Numbered from the stretch's first letter, positions 50,879 through 61,048 are shown. The stretch: DNA of 64,000 bases from Syntrophobacterales bacterium Delta_02 (GCA_001603955.1 LVAA01000021.1:62001-126000), one strand, 5' to 3'. Numbers and translations are program-made. Notes: a model not told the origin generated them from the letters alone.

Positions 50879-52021
50879 ATGAGAATTGTATTCGTCAATA
50901 GAGTAATAGGAATGTTTCGCGGCGGTGGCGAAACGTATGATCTCAATATAGCTAGAGGATTATCTAGCTTAGGCCATGACGTGGTATTCGTTACTGGACG
51001 ACCGCTCATGGCATCGTGCAATCATCCGGTGACCGAATTCAAGACCCATTATTGTAGGTCACCATATATTCGGGATCTTATCACGCTGGTTCCCGTGAAG
51101 GGCATTGGAAGAGTGTATCTGTTTGATCTCATGTTGTTTGGCATTGCCGCCTATCGCTTCATCAAGAGGAATGCTGGATCGATAGATGCTTTGTATGCTC
51201 AAGCTGATCCTGTCCTAGCATACAGAGTTCACAGAACCTTAGGAATACCGACCGTAGTAAGATTTCCTGGTCCACCGGATAGGTCTCTTATCGAGTATAT
51301 CGAAAAGAACAGCGCCGTTGTTGCCAGCGGAGACAGCCTCCCAAAGATAAAGAAAATGACAGGGAAAGAAATAATCGATATACCCCCAGGTGTTGATGTG
51401 TGTGAATTCCGAAGAACACCGAATGATTTGAGGTCGAGGTTTGGAATCGGCGATAGCCAAACGGTTTTCTTGTTTGTTGGAAGATTTGTTCCCGTAAAGA
51501 ATCTTTTGTTTCTTGTTGATGCATTTCATATGGCTTCCAAAGTGAACGAAGACATCAGATTGATTCTGGTAGGCGAAGGCGCCGATTACAAGAAGGTATC
51601 TTTGAGAGCTGACACGTTAGAGCTAAGAGACAAGTTATTCTTCACCGGTCATGTTGACCATGCAGAACTGTCGCAGTATTACTCGGCGGCTGATGCTCTG
51701 GTATTACCATCAAAGTATGAGAGTTTCTCGATAGTCACCTTGGAGGCCATGAGTTGCGAACTCCCCGTGATAGCATCAAATCGGGGATACCTCCCTCAGC
51801 TAATTCAAGAAGGGTCCAATGGGTTTCTGATGGATCCGGAAGATGTTTCAAGCTTGAGTACTGCTTTGTTGAGACTAGCCGAGAATCCACAGTTACGGTT
51901 GTCAATGGGGAGAAGAAATAGACTCATCGCAGAAAAGGATTTTACCTGGTCATCCCGTGCAACGAAGTATCAGGAATTGTTCTTGGGTATAAAGCAAGAC
52001 AAAAACGGTACTGCTGATTGA
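50879..52021 (+). CDS. Glycosyltransferase family 4 (first)
   Basis: A 380-residue GT-B fold retaining glycosyltransferase. N-terminal GGGETYDLNIARGL acceptor-domain loop, nucleotide-sugar domain with FVGRFVPVKNLLFLVDAF and the EX7E motif in PSKYESFSIVTLEAMSCELPVI. Adds one sugar to the lipid-linked unit on the cytoplasmic side. Donor and acceptor unknown. Confidence 0.88.
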   Translation: MRIVFVNRVIGMFRGGGETYDLNIARGLSSLGHDVVFVTGRPLMASCNHPVTEFKTHYCRSPYIRDLITLVPVKGIGRVYLFDLMLFGIAAYRFIKRNAGSIDALYAQADPVLAYRVHRTLGIPTVVRFPGPPDRSLIEYIEKNSAVVASGDSLPKIKKMTGKEIIDIPPGVDVCEFRRTPNDLRSRFGIGDSQTVFLFVGRFVPVKNLLFLVDAFHMASKVNEDIRLILVGEGADYKKVSLRADTLELRDKLFFTGHVDHAELSQYYSAADALVLPSKYESFSIVTLEAMSCELPVIASNRGYLPQLIQEGSNGFLMDPEDVSSLSTALLRLAENPQLRLSMGRRNRLIAEKDFTWSSRATKYQELFLGIKQDKNGTAD

Positions 52022-52044
52022 GGCCCTTGTGTGATGGGAGAGTT

Positions 52045-53181
52045 ATGAAGATTAAAGTTGCGCACGTAATCTGGGATTTGGCTTCCACCGGAGGAGCTGA
52101 AAAACTGTTCGTACATTTTGCACGAAATCTGGACCGCCGGGTGTTCGATGTTTCTTTCATCTCCCTAATTAAGGAAGGCGAGATCGGCGAGAAGCTGAAG
52201 GGTCTTGGATTTCCCGTTTATGCTCTGGATATCCGGCCGGCTAAAGCTTGGAACCCTATGTTTGCAGTCAGGTTATTTCAACAATTCAAAAGATTGGATC
52301 TAGACGTGGTCCATGTTCACTTAAATTATGCCGGAATACTTGCGGCAAGGATGGCTAGAGTACCTGCATTGGTCAATCATATTCACAACATCTATCCCAA
52401 CAAGAGCAGGACTAAGATAGCTATTGAGAGGGTTCTATTTGGATTGGCGGATCTGTCAATTGCAGTTTCGTCCAATGCCAAGGAATTCACGCTGAAACAG
52501 CTAAGAAAACCCACCTTGGCGATTGAGGTTGTGAGAAATGGAATAGATATGTCAGTTTTGGATGTCAACAAGACCAAAACGGCCGTCATTGAAGATCTGG
52601 GTTTGGGGCAGGACGAGCAGATCATATTGACGGTTGGTTCATTGACGGAACAGAAGGGCCAATCACACTTGATCTCTGCCTTTGCCGAGTTAGTGCCTGC
52701 ATTTCCAAAAGTGCGCCTTGTCATAGTCGGTGAAGGACCCCTGAGAGGCGCTTTAGAGAGACAGATTGAAGACCTGAAAATGGAAGAGCACATATTACTG
52801 ACCGGATTGCGGAACGATGTTCCTGACATCTTGAATTCTGCATCTATTTTTGTGATGCCTTCGCTTTGGGAAGGAATTCCCATTGCCCTTCTGGAAGCCA
52901 TGTATTTCCGACTACCATGCATTGTTACAAGAGTCGGTGGAGTTGAAGAAATAATTAAGGACGGTGTGGATGGGGTTCTTGTTGCAGCGGCAGATGAACC
53001 AGCGCTCACTCGCAAAATAGAGAGCCTGCTCAAGGATAAACCGCTCTGTGATTCTTTGGGAGAGAGAGCGCGTGGGAAAGTCAGAGACTCTTTCACGATT
53101 GGCAGAACGATGAGAGAAATTGAACGAATTTACTTGGCGCTTATGGAAAAGAAGAAAGCCCAAAGGCGCTCTCAGCTGTAG
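52045..53181 (+). CDS. Glycosyltransferase family 4 (second)
   Basis: A 378-residue GT4 enzyme. ATG 52045 is preceded by GGGAG; an upstream frame start at 52018 overlaps the previous gene. STGGAEKLFVHFARNL N-terminal loop, TVGSLTEQKGQSHLISAF, and EX7E in PSLWEGIPIALLEAMYFRLPCI. Same role as its neighbours; an N-acetylhexosamine donor is plausible but not shown. Confidence 0.88.
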   Translation: MKIKVAHVIWDLASTGGAEKLFVHFARNLDRRVFDVSFISLIKEGEIGEKLKGLGFPVYALDIRPAKAWNPMFAVRLFQQFKRLDLDVVHVHLNYAGILAARMARVPALVNHIHNIYPNKSRTKIAIERVLFGLADLSIAVSSNAKEFTLKQLRKPTLAIEVVRNGIDMSVLDVNKTKTAVIEDLGLGQDEQIILTVGSLTEQKGQSHLISAFAELVPAFPKVRLVIVGEGPLRGALERQIEDLKMEEHILLTGLRNDVPDILNSASIFVMPSLWEGIPIALLEAMYFRLPCIVTRVGGVEEIIKDGVDGVLVAAADEPALTRKIESLLKDKPLCDSLGERARGKVRDSFTIGRTMREIERIYLALMEKKKAQRRSQL

Positions 53182-53301
53182 TGAAGTATTGGAATGGTGA
53201 TGACGCCTAACAGGTTCAGCAAGACGTCATTGAAACGATGGTGACTGCACTGGATGAGGCTTCATCAGGATTTCACGGGCATCATTGAGGGTATGTGATC
53301 G

Positions 53302-54588
53302 TTGGATTTGCCAAGCTTCATAATATCGATTGTAATTGTCTATCAATTCGCTCTTTTCATCGCTAAGCCCAGAGCGGGAATCAACTTCATTTGTTTTGTG
53401 ATCGGTCTCACCCCGCTTCTCACTTTGGTGAAGACTTTTTCCATCGGCGGATTTGCTTTCAATTATGCCGGAATATGGTACATTTCTCTGGGTATTGCGG
53501 CGTGCTTATCTGTACTGAGGTATCTGAGAAAGGTTGCCCGCAATCCAAACTTCAAGAAAGTCATTTTTCTTATCCTGTTCTTTCTTGTTCTTATAGTTCA
53601 CAGCAAAGCGCCGGGTTATGCGATTCGTTATTGGACGCACCTGCTTGTCGACCTTTCGTTCTATCTCTTGGTTTCGGGTATACTGATATCGAAAGAGGAT
53701 ATTTCAAGGGTCTTCAAGTGGATAGCTCTGTCAGGCATAATACCAGCTGCTTTTGCCATACACGGTTTTGTCTTCAAGACGAACATTTATGCGCTGCCCC
53801 CCGGGGTTGTTCCTGGTTCAATTTTTAGGGCGAGCGGGACATTCTTGAATACCTCTGATCTGGCTATCTACATGGCGTTCATAATACCTGTTCAGTTCTT
53901 ACCAATCGTTGTGAAGAGATACACTGCGGTGAGAACCGGTATGTTAGTCCTGTACCTAGCCTGTTCAATGTCATTTGCCTCTTTGATTCTTTCGTTCACA
54001 AGAGCTCCCTTTGTAATTCTGGTCCTAACACTTGCACTGGTTTTAAGTTTTCAGGGTCTTTTGCCGAAGCTCAAGATGTTGTTTCTGGGTTTGCTGCTGG
54101 GAGGCTTGTTGGCTTTCATGATTCCATATAGTCTTTCCCAGATGGCGCGAATAGGAGAGGATACCGTTGCTTCGCGCCTCGCAAATTGGGATCTTGCCGT
54201 ATCCAATATAAACTTTACAAGCCTGCTTATCGGCAAGGGTCTTGAGAGCTTCAGGGCGATGCGGACTGGTGGGCAGATCCATAATGACTATTTGAAATTG
54301 CTGCTAGAGACAGGGATATTTGGTTTGGCTTTCTATGTGGTAGTGATCTCGAAAGAGTTCTTTGGACAGATAAGGCTATTCTTCAGGCTGCGCAGGGATG
54401 TCTCCAGCACGGATTTCCTGTTCTCGTCGATTCTGATAGCGTGTTTTGTTGAGTATATCTTGCTGAGTTGTTTTGACCCGCTCTTCTGTGCAGGGCCTAT
54501 TTCAACGGTGTTTTGGATAATTGCGGGCTGCAACCGGGCCTTCCTGAGGCTGTCTAGAGAGGAGTCGGTAACATCGATTCCAAAATGA
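53302..54588 (+). CDS. O-antigen ligase/polymerase-like membrane protein (Wzy/WaaL)
   Basis: A 428-residue protein with about 11 hydrophobic segments and a large loop in the second half, typical of Wzy polymerases and O-antigen ligases. The SRLANWDLAVSNI..LLIGKGLESF..HNDYLKLLLETGIFGLAFY pattern is the Wzy_C/O-antigen ligase signature. TTG start at 53302. A separate ligase is not needed if the polymer is secreted. Confidence 0.82.
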   Translation: MDLPSFIISIVIVYQFALFIAKPRAGINFICFVIGLTPLLTLVKTFSIGGFAFNYAGIWYISLGIAACLSVLRYLRKVARNPNFKKVIFLILFFLVLIVHSKAPGYAIRYWTHLLVDLSFYLLVSGILISKEDISRVFKWIALSGIIPAAFAIHGFVFKTNIYALPPGVVPGSIFRASGTFLNTSDLAIYMAFIIPVQFLPIVVKRYTAVRTGMLVLYLACSMSFASLILSFTRAPFVILVLTLALVLSFQGLLPKLKMLFLGLLLGGLLAFMIPYSLSQMARIGEDTVASRLANWDLAVSNINFTSLLIGKGLESFRAMRTGGQIHNDYLKLLLETGIFGLAFYVVVISKEFFGQIRLFFRLRRDVSSTDFLFSSILIACFVEYILLSCFDPLFCAGPISTVFWIIAGCNRAFLRLSREESVTSIPK

Positions 54589-54619
54589 AACTTTTGTTGC
54601 CAACGGGCTGAGAGTCAGA

Positions 54620-55738
54620 TTGAATTTTCTTTCCTTGATACCGAGACATAATTCGGGAGGGTTTGGCAAGAGACTGTGCAGTCTTTATAGGATACTGGCT
54701 GAGAATGGCCATTCTCTGTACTATATATGCTCGGAGAAGTTGCCTGTCGAACATCAAAATATAATCCCAGTTATTCTAGACGTACCATGGCGGATGCGCA
54801 GAATGGGCCTGTTTTGGATTGCCTTTGTTCTGAAGTCCTTGTTCAAAGCCTATTCGTGTTTCAAGGGGCGGGATATTGAGACCGTTGTGACCTTTGCTCC
54901 TTTCCACACTGCGTTGTGTTGTATCGCTATAATGATGGGCCGCCTCCCTGCCGTGACTTATATTAGGGCCGACAATATGAAGCACAGTAGGAATTACATT
55001 AGAAACGGATTTTTCTATCTGACCGATTGGCTGGGAGTAAAGCTGAGCAGCAAGGTGTTCGTAGTAAGCAACGTGTTGAAACGTACCTACCAGAAACGAT
55101 ACGGAATACAAGATGGAAAGATAGGCGTTCAACCCAACAACATTGAAAACAGACGAAGCGTAAGCGATAGCGAGAGAGCAAACATACGCAAATCGATTGG
55201 GATAGAACCTAACGAATTCCTGATCATTAGCTCCGGAGTGTTCAATGAAGGAAAGAACTTCTCCTTCCTGATAGGAACCATGAAGCATCTGGCGGGGCAG
55301 AGAATTAAACTGGCGATTGTCGGTGATGAGCTTGCGCGGACCGGAGAAAGGAAACGGTTGCAGGAATTAGTGACGCAACTTGGTCTACAGAGTTTAGTCA
55401 AGTTTTGCGGATGGCAGGATGATCCTGCGAAGTTCGTCGCTTCTTCAGATTTGTACGTGCACCCGAGCAAGCATGAAGGCTCACCAAATGCCCTTCTCGA
55501 GGCGCTTGGTTCTCTAGTGCCGTGTCTCGGTTCAAAGATAGAGGAAATAGAGGAAGTGCTGGAGTATGACGAATTGCTTTTTCCGTTGGATAATGAAAAT
55601 GTTCTGGCGCAAAAGGTCCTTAAGGCGGCACATGATCCTGCGTATTACAGCTATCTGAAGGAACTCTCTCTTATGCGATGTGAAAGATATTCTTTCAAAT
55701 GGGGCGATGAACTGCTTAAGAATATCAGTAGCTTATGA
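54620..55738 (+). CDS. Glycosyltransferase family 4 (third)
   Basis: A 372-residue GT4 enzyme starting at TTG 54620. IPRHNSGGFGKRLCSLYRIL N-terminal loop, ISSGVFNEGKNFSFLIGTM, and EX7E in PSKHEGSPNALLEALGSLVPCL. It overlaps the frame of the next gene by a few codons only if that gene's upstream start is used. Confidence 0.86.
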   Translation: MNFLSLIPRHNSGGFGKRLCSLYRILAENGHSLYYICSEKLPVEHQNIIPVILDVPWRMRRMGLFWIAFVLKSLFKAYSCFKGRDIETVVTFAPFHTALCCIAIMMGRLPAVTYIRADNMKHSRNYIRNGFFYLTDWLGVKLSSKVFVVSNVLKRTYQKRYGIQDGKIGVQPNNIENRRSVSDSERANIRKSIGIEPNEFLIISSGVFNEGKNFSFLIGTMKHLAGQRIKLAIVGDELARTGERKRLQELVTQLGLQSLVKFCGWQDDPAKFVASSDLYVHPSKHEGSPNALLEALGSLVPCLGSKIEEIEEVLEYDELLFPLDNENVLAQKVLKAAHDPAYYSYLKELSLMRCERYSFKWGDELLKNISSL

Positions 55739-55745
55739 AGGCGGT

Positions 55746-56882
55746 ATGCGCATAGCCATAGTTGGTACAAAAGGCATCCCTGCAAAATGGGGTGGGATGG
55801 AGAAGTACGTTGAGGAAATAGGTAGCAGGCTAGTCCAGAAGGGGCATCAGGTGACCGTCTTCGGTTCGCGTTGGTATTGCAGGGATTATAAAGGTGATTA
55901 TTACAGGGGAGTTCGTATAAGGCGGATGCCCACCATCCATTTGCAGGCAGTCGATGCTCTAACCAATGCTCTTATGGCAACCATATGCATAATGTTTTGC
56001 AGCTATGACATAGTTCATTTTCATGGGTACGCGTCGTACTATTTTATTCCGTTGCTCAAGAAACTTGGGAGAACTACTGTTCTGACTGCGCATGGAGTAG
56101 AATCGGGATGGAATAATCCAAAATATGGAGCGTTCGCGAGAAGGATTATCATTGGCGCCTTCAAAACAGGGGTTTGCCGGGCAGACCGGGTGACTACCGT
56201 TGCTGACCACTTGAGAAAGAAAATAGCAGTAGGTTTCGGAGTGGATGCGGAGGTGTGTTATAGCGGTATAACCCAAGAGAGCGTTCAACCTCCTCGGTTA
56301 ATCAGAAAGAAATACGGTCTTTGTGGAAATGATTATCTGTTGTTCCTGGGGCGTATAGATCCGATAAAAAGAGTTGAATGGGTGCTGGACAGCAAAGACA
56401 TTCTATTGAGTAATTTAAAGATAGTAATAGCTGGAGGCGCCCAAGACGAGGTATCCACCGCGTATCTCTTCAATTTGCAGCAGAAGTATTGCGGTGATTC
56501 ACGGATTGTTTTTACCGGACCAGTTACTGGAGATGAAAAGTCAGAGTTGTTGTCCAATTGTTTAATGTTCGTCTCTGCATCTCAAGACGAAGGATTGCCG
56601 ATTACTCTGTTGGAGGCTTGTTCATTTAGCAGGGCGGCAGTTGTCACCGATATTGAGGCCCATAGAGAAGTCATCACAGACGGGTTAAACGGTTTTCTGT
56701 TTCCGAAAGATGACAAGGAACGGTTTCTCAATGGATTAAAGCATACATCAGATATGCCGAGACAATCATTGGAGCGAATAGGTATGACGGCAAAGAAGAC
56801 TGTGGGCACCCGATTCAACTGGGATCATACGGCAGATTCCTACGAGAGCTTGTATGCAGACCTTCTTGGCCTGCAGGATTAG
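55746..56882 (+). CDS. Glycosyltransferase family 4 with DUF1972-type N-terminus (fourth)
   Basis: A 378-residue GT4 enzyme. The MRIAIVGTKGIPAKWGGMEKYVEEI N-terminus (positions 55746 on) is characteristic of DUF1972 rhamnosyl- or similar transferases. HFHGYASYYFIPLLKKLGRTTVLTAHGVE and EX7E in ASQDEGLPITLLEACSFSRAAV follow. ATG 55746 has AAGGCGG and begins eight bases after the preceding stop. Confidence 0.86.
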   Translation: MRIAIVGTKGIPAKWGGMEKYVEEIGSRLVQKGHQVTVFGSRWYCRDYKGDYYRGVRIRRMPTIHLQAVDALTNALMATICIMFCSYDIVHFHGYASYYFIPLLKKLGRTTVLTAHGVESGWNNPKYGAFARRIIIGAFKTGVCRADRVTTVADHLRKKIAVGFGVDAEVCYSGITQESVQPPRLIRKKYGLCGNDYLLFLGRIDPIKRVEWVLDSKDILLSNLKIVIAGGAQDEVSTAYLFNLQQKYCGDSRIVFTGPVTGDEKSELLSNCLMFVSASQDEGLPITLLEACSFSRAAVVTDIEAHREVITDGLNGFLFPKDDKERFLNGLKHTSDMPRQSLERIGMTAKKTVGTRFNWDHTADSYESLYADLLGLQD

Positions 56883-56891
56883 GGGACTATT

Positions 56892-57413
56892 ATGGGAAAG
56901 CATGAGCTGATGGGGCAAATTCCTCTGGAGGAGGAGTTTAGGGGTATGGGTGCAATCAAGTCGGTCGCAAGACGATTGTTGCATGCTGTTGCCCGGTATT
57001 TGCCAATGTTTCCCAGTTGGAGGGTAAAGCTTCACAGATTACGCGGTGTCAAAATTGGCAAAGGTGTTTTCATAGGCTCGGACGTTTTCATAGATAACAC
57101 ATATCCTGATAGTATTATCATAGAAGATTTTGTTACAATTATATCTAACTCGTTCATAATAGGACATTCATTTGTTCCCGTGCATCTAAGAAGGGTGTTG
57201 CAGACCGAAGACGGAGAAAAGAGAGGCGTCTGTCTTAGAAAGGGATGTTATCTTGGGGCACGCTCAATCATAATGCCAGGAGTTACGGTTGGAGAATGCT
57301 CTGTCATTGCATCGGGGTCGGTAGTGACGCATGATATTCCACCGTATTCTGTTGCAGTGGGTGCGCCTGCCAATGTGACGAGAACGTTTGATATGGAGGA
57401 TGTAGATTGGTGA
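56892..57413 (+). CDS. Hexapeptide-repeat acetyltransferase
   Basis: A 173-residue left-handed beta-helix acyltransferase. Hexapeptide turns are visible as IGKGVFIGSDVFID, LGARSIIMPGVTVGECSVIASGSVVTHDIPPYSVAVGAPAN, with conserved GxPA near the end. A His (GHSF) lies at the expected active-site position. Probably O- or N-acetylates a sugar of the repeat unit. Confidence 0.85.
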   Translation: MGKHELMGQIPLEEEFRGMGAIKSVARRLLHAVARYLPMFPSWRVKLHRLRGVKIGKGVFIGSDVFIDNTYPDSIIIEDFVTIISNSFIIGHSFVPVHLRRVLQTEDGEKRGVCLRKGCYLGARSIIMPGVTVGECSVIASGSVVTHDIPPYSVAVGAPANVTRTFDMEDVDW

Positions 57414-57461
57414 TTAAACTGTCATTCTTATGTGGTCCTTGCGAAGACAGCGGAGTAGACT

Positions 57462-59051
57462 GTGCATAGAGGATTTAGTTTCACCAAGAACAGAGCCTAT
57501 ATTGCGATGATTCTGTTGTTCGCCTCCTTTTTATTCTACTACTTTTGGACTCTTCAAGCTCTTTTCCATATATGGTTGACCAACGATGATTACTCGTACG
57601 GTTTTCTAATTCCCTCGGTTTCCGCGTACCTCATTTATGAGCGAAGAAGGCTTATTGCCAAAACTGTGACGTCATCAAACTGGATTGGTTTCATTCCTTT
57701 CATGGTTTTCTTGCTGGTGGGTCTTTACGGAATTCTCGGTTCCAGCCCTTCTGCCGTTCAGCCTACCATTCCACTTGTCCTGCTTTCCACCGTCCTTCTC
57801 TGTTTCGGTTATGGAATGTTAAAGATTCTCCTTTTTCCATTAGCTTACTTAATCTTCATGGTTCCCTTGCCGACATTGATTCAGAGCCAGATTGGCTTGC
57901 CCTTGAAATTGTTGTCAACAGAATTCGGCGCGCTAATCTTGCACATGGTTGGTATCTCGGTATTCGTCGAAGGAAACATCATAGACCTTGGCATTACACA
58001 ATTGCAGGTGGTTGACGCCTGTGCCGGTTTGCGCTTTCTCTTGCCATTGCTTGCATTGGGATCGATATTTGCCTATTTCTTCGAAAGATTCTGGTGGAAG
58101 CAGGCGGTTCTAGTCGTAGCCACGGTACCAATTGCAGTCGTTACTAACGGCATAAGGATCGCAATCACTGGAATTCTCTCATCTCGATACGGGTCAGAGA
58201 TTGCGATGGGCTTCTTTCACAGCTTTTCTGGATGGATTGTATTTATCTTTGCATTCGTTCTGTTGTTCCTCTTCCATTTCTTTGTTCTGAAACGAATTCA
58301 CTTTCAAGAGCACGCCGTGGCGGACAGTGTTGCATCTCCAATAGAAGAGAGCAACGGTGAGGAAAGGGATGTAGGTTTGCGCTGGAAACTCCTTCCGGTC
58401 ATCGTCTGCTCTGTCAGCTTTGTCCTCCTTGGGACGATAGGCTATTCCACGGGGGCACTGCCTGCCATAAACATTAAAGGTGGCATGTCAAGTTTCCCGC
58501 TTACCATAGGCCAATGGCAGGGTAAGGAAGAGCCCATGGATTCGGAGATCATTCGTTTATCCGGAGCCCAGCAGGCAATGAATGTGGCCTACACAATGCG
58601 CGATAGAGGTACTGTCGATCTGTATATTGGTTATAGGAATTCCCCTTTTGTGGAAAGCGAGAATTTCTTTCACAGCCCTGAGGTGTGTTTGCCATCTGCA
58701 GGTTGGCGCGCAAATGAGCTTGGCACACATACTATAAGAAACATAGCGTTCTTTCGCAGTCTGACTGTTGCCAAAATGGTTATTGAAAAACCCGGGGATA
58801 GACAGCTGGTGTATTATTGGTTCCAGACGAAGAACCGGGTGTCGCACGGCGTCAACGTCAATCGCCTTCATCTCGCTGTTCACGCGATAAAGAGGGACAA
58901 TACCTACGACCTGTTCATACGGCCGATAACAGTGATCTCTCCCAACGAAACATTGGATCATGCACAGGAAAGAATGGATAGTTTTGTGAGGGAAATGATG
59001 CCGGTTCTTCTCAAGTTTCTCAAAGACAACCAGTATGAGGGCAAGCCATGA
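57462..59051 (+). CDS. Exosortase fused to an EpsI domain
   Basis: A 529-residue membrane protein. The N-terminal half is an eight-helix exosortase with catalytic C187 in VVDACAGLR, R232 in TNGIRIA and H253 in FFHSFSGW, the Cys-Arg-His triad of the family. The C-terminal part (about 335-529) is an EpsI/DUF3485 domain (FPLTIGQWQGKEEPMD, YIGYRNSPFVESENFFHSPEVCLP). Exosortases are thought to cleave and attach PEP-CTERM proteins as they cross the membrane in polymer-producing bacteria. No PEP-CTERM protein is encoded in the window. GTG start with GGAG. Confidence 0.9.
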   Translation: MHRGFSFTKNRAYIAMILLFASFLFYYFWTLQALFHIWLTNDDYSYGFLIPSVSAYLIYERRRLIAKTVTSSNWIGFIPFMVFLLVGLYGILGSSPSAVQPTIPLVLLSTVLLCFGYGMLKILLFPLAYLIFMVPLPTLIQSQIGLPLKLLSTEFGALILHMVGISVFVEGNIIDLGITQLQVVDACAGLRFLLPLLALGSIFAYFFERFWWKQAVLVVATVPIAVVTNGIRIAITGILSSRYGSEIAMGFFHSFSGWIVFIFAFVLLFLFHFFVLKRIHFQEHAVADSVASPIEESNGEERDVGLRWKLLPVIVCSVSFVLLGTIGYSTGALPAINIKGGMSSFPLTIGQWQGKEEPMDSEIIRLSGAQQAMNVAYTMRDRGTVDLYIGYRNSPFVESENFFHSPEVCLPSAGWRANELGTHTIRNIAFFRSLTVAKMVIEKPGDRQLVYYWFQTKNRVSHGVNVNRLHLAVHAIKRDNTYDLFIRPITVISPNETLDHAQERMDSFVREMMPVLLKFLKDNQYEGKP

Positions 59052-59348
59052 TCTACTGGGTTCGAGCTAGGCTTTGGGCTGAAAGGAATGATGAGGGACT
59101 TCATAGGAGTAAGGGTTTTTTGAGGACCTGAAGGTAGGGCAAGGCCCCTGCCAGCTTTCCGTCTCTTTTCATGAAGAATCTAAGACGATGTAAAGGCTGT
59201 GAGCTCAATAATCAAATGACCCGTTCGGGGCATCGATTTGTTTCTAGAAGCCGGCGTCACTATTGAAAATGATCCGCAAGCCAATCAAGCCATAGAAGAC
59301 AAGGCTTCTAGCTCAATACTCAGAATCTAAAACTTAAGATTACTCCCT
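59052..59348. other. Spacer between exosortase and WecA-like genes
   Basis: No gene seen. It contains a CCCGTTCGGGG hairpin-like stretch and an AGGGCAAGGCCCCT stem but no riboswitch signature that I recognise. Base composition changes back toward the GC-rich type downstream. Confidence 0.55.
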
Positions 59349-60989
59349 ATGATCGTTTACCTATCGACCCTTTTGCTGACTCTCTTGGTCACCATCGTTC
59401 TCATCCCCGTTACCATTAAGGCGGCGGAGGTGATCGAGAAGTATGATATGCCGGGGAAGAGGAAGGTCCATGCTGTTCCCGTTCCGAGGACGGGCGGGAT
59501 TGCCATGGCGGTTGCGGTGTTCAGTTCAATGTTGCTGTGGGCGCAGGAGAGTTCGATGCTCAGCGCCTATGTCATCGGGGCGGGCATCATTGTTGTATTT
59601 GGGCTTGTCGATGACTTTGTCGACCTGTCGTACCGCTACAAGTTTGCCGGCCAATTCCTTGCTGCCCTTGCCGTAGTATTGCTGGGGGATGTCCAGATCC
59701 GCAATCTGGGTGCCCTTTCCCCGGGTGTCGGCCCGCTGACTCCGTGGATCGGCATACCATTGACCATCATTGTCATTGTGGGTGTGACGAACGCGATCAA
59801 TCTTGCTGACGGTCTCGATGGCCTGGCTGGCGGTATCTGTATCCTCAGTTTCTGCTGTACAGGGTATATTGCGTACCTTGGCGGTGACACTGTCATTGCT
59901 CTTCTCTCGGTTGCCCTTGTGGGTTCCGTATTCGGGTTTCTCAAGTACAACACGCACCCTGCTTCCGTTTTCATGGGGGATACGGGCAGCCAATTCCTCG
60001 GGTTCTCCCTGGTAGTTGCCACGATAGCATTGACACAGCGCGGCACGGGATTGAGCGCTGTTCTGCCCGTGATCATCTTCGGGTTTCCCGTTTTGGATAC
60101 GGCCGTCGTTATGCTCGAGCGCATCGGTGCAGGTAAATCGCCCTTCAGGGCCGACAAGAACCACTTCCACCACAAGCTGATCCGCCTGGGCCTTTCTCAC
60201 GCCGAGGCGGTGTTCATCATCTATCTTCTTCAGGCGCTCCTTGTCGTTTCCGCCTTTGTTTTCAGGTATTATTCCGATTGGGCGCTGTTGATTGGTTACG
60301 GCATTTTCGTAGATGTCGTTATCATAGGTTTTTTCGCTGCCGAGATCACCCGCTGGAAGATGAAACGCTTCACTTTCGTCGATAAGCACATCAAGGGCAA
60401 GCTGACGAAGATCAAGAAGAAGGGCGTATGGATCGTTTTCTCCTTTCAGGTGGTCGAGTATGGTATACCGACGCTTTTGTTCGCCACAACATTTATCCCC
60501 GTGAGCATCCCCAGGTACTTCTCCTACATTGCGGGGGCCCTGCTCTTCTTCACCATCGTCTGCATGTTCTGCAGAAAGAATTGGTTCAAGTGGGTTCTTA
60601 TGGCAGACATTTACATAACAGTGCCCTTGATCGTTTTCTTCAGCACCGATCCCGTGCGCGGACTCGTGATGCAGCCCATGATGTGGGGTTACAACCTGAC
60701 CTTCGTGGTGCTCACCTTCTTCGTCATCATGACCCTGAGATTGACGCGGCGCAGAAGCGGTTTCAAGGTGACGCCGATGGACTTCCTTATAGTATTCATA
60801 GCGGTAATCGCACCGTTCATATCGGGCATCTACGGCGAACACAGGAGACTGACCTACGTGGCCGCGAAGTCAGTGATGCTGTATTTCAGCTACGAGGTCC
60901 TGATCGGTGAACTGCGCGGGCAGTACAGGAGACTGACCATATTCACCGCCTGTTCGCTTGCAGTGATCATCATCAGGGGGTTTCTGTGA
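59349..60989 (+). CDS. WecA-like undecaprenyl-phosphate HexNAc-1-phosphate transferase with long C-terminus
   Basis: A 546-residue polyprenyl-phosphate sugar-phosphotransferase that starts repeat-unit synthesis. DD motif at D88-D89 (VDDFVD), NLADGLDGLAGG at 151-162, FMGDTGSQFLGF and the HFHHKLIRLGLSH His motif are all intact. The MraY/WecA part ends near residue 330. The last 200 residues are a further set of about five membrane segments not present in WecA. The extension may bind a partner such as the exosortase or a regulator. Starts at ATG 59349 without a clear ribosome site. Confidence 0.88.
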   Translation: MIVYLSTLLLTLLVTIVLIPVTIKAAEVIEKYDMPGKRKVHAVPVPRTGGIAMAVAVFSSMLLWAQESSMLSAYVIGAGIIVVFGLVDDFVDLSYRYKFAGQFLAALAVVLLGDVQIRNLGALSPGVGPLTPWIGIPLTIIVIVGVTNAINLADGLDGLAGGICILSFCCTGYIAYLGGDTVIALLSVALVGSVFGFLKYNTHPASVFMGDTGSQFLGFSLVVATIALTQRGTGLSAVLPVIIFGFPVLDTAVVMLERIGAGKSPFRADKNHFHHKLIRLGLSHAEAVFIIYLLQALLVVSAFVFRYYSDWALLIGYGIFVDVVIIGFFAAEITRWKMKRFTFVDKHIKGKLTKIKKKGVWIVFSFQVVEYGIPTLLFATTFIPVSIPRYFSYIAGALLFFTIVCMFCRKNWFKWVLMADIYITVPLIVFFSTDPVRGLVMQPMMWGYNLTFVVLTFFVIMTLRLTRRRSGFKVTPMDFLIVFIAVIAPFISGIYGEHRRLTYVAAKSVMLYFSYEVLIGELRGQYRRLTIFTACSLAVIIIRGFL

Positions 60990-61017
60990 GAAACCCGTCG
61001 CAGACCATGAGAAACCC

Positions 61018-61048
61018 GTCGCAAGTTACATGTCGCAGGTCACAGGTT
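61018..61048 (+). repeat. 31-base inverted repeat, left arm
   Basis: GTCGCAAGTTACATGTCGCA and following GGTCACAGGTT match the reverse complement of 61455-61485 with a few mismatches. Confidence 0.75.

Noticed and set aside
59052-59348. Cyclic-di-GMP riboswitch upstream of the WecA-like gene
   Set aside because: Purine-rich hairpins are present but the conserved GEMM core sequences are not.
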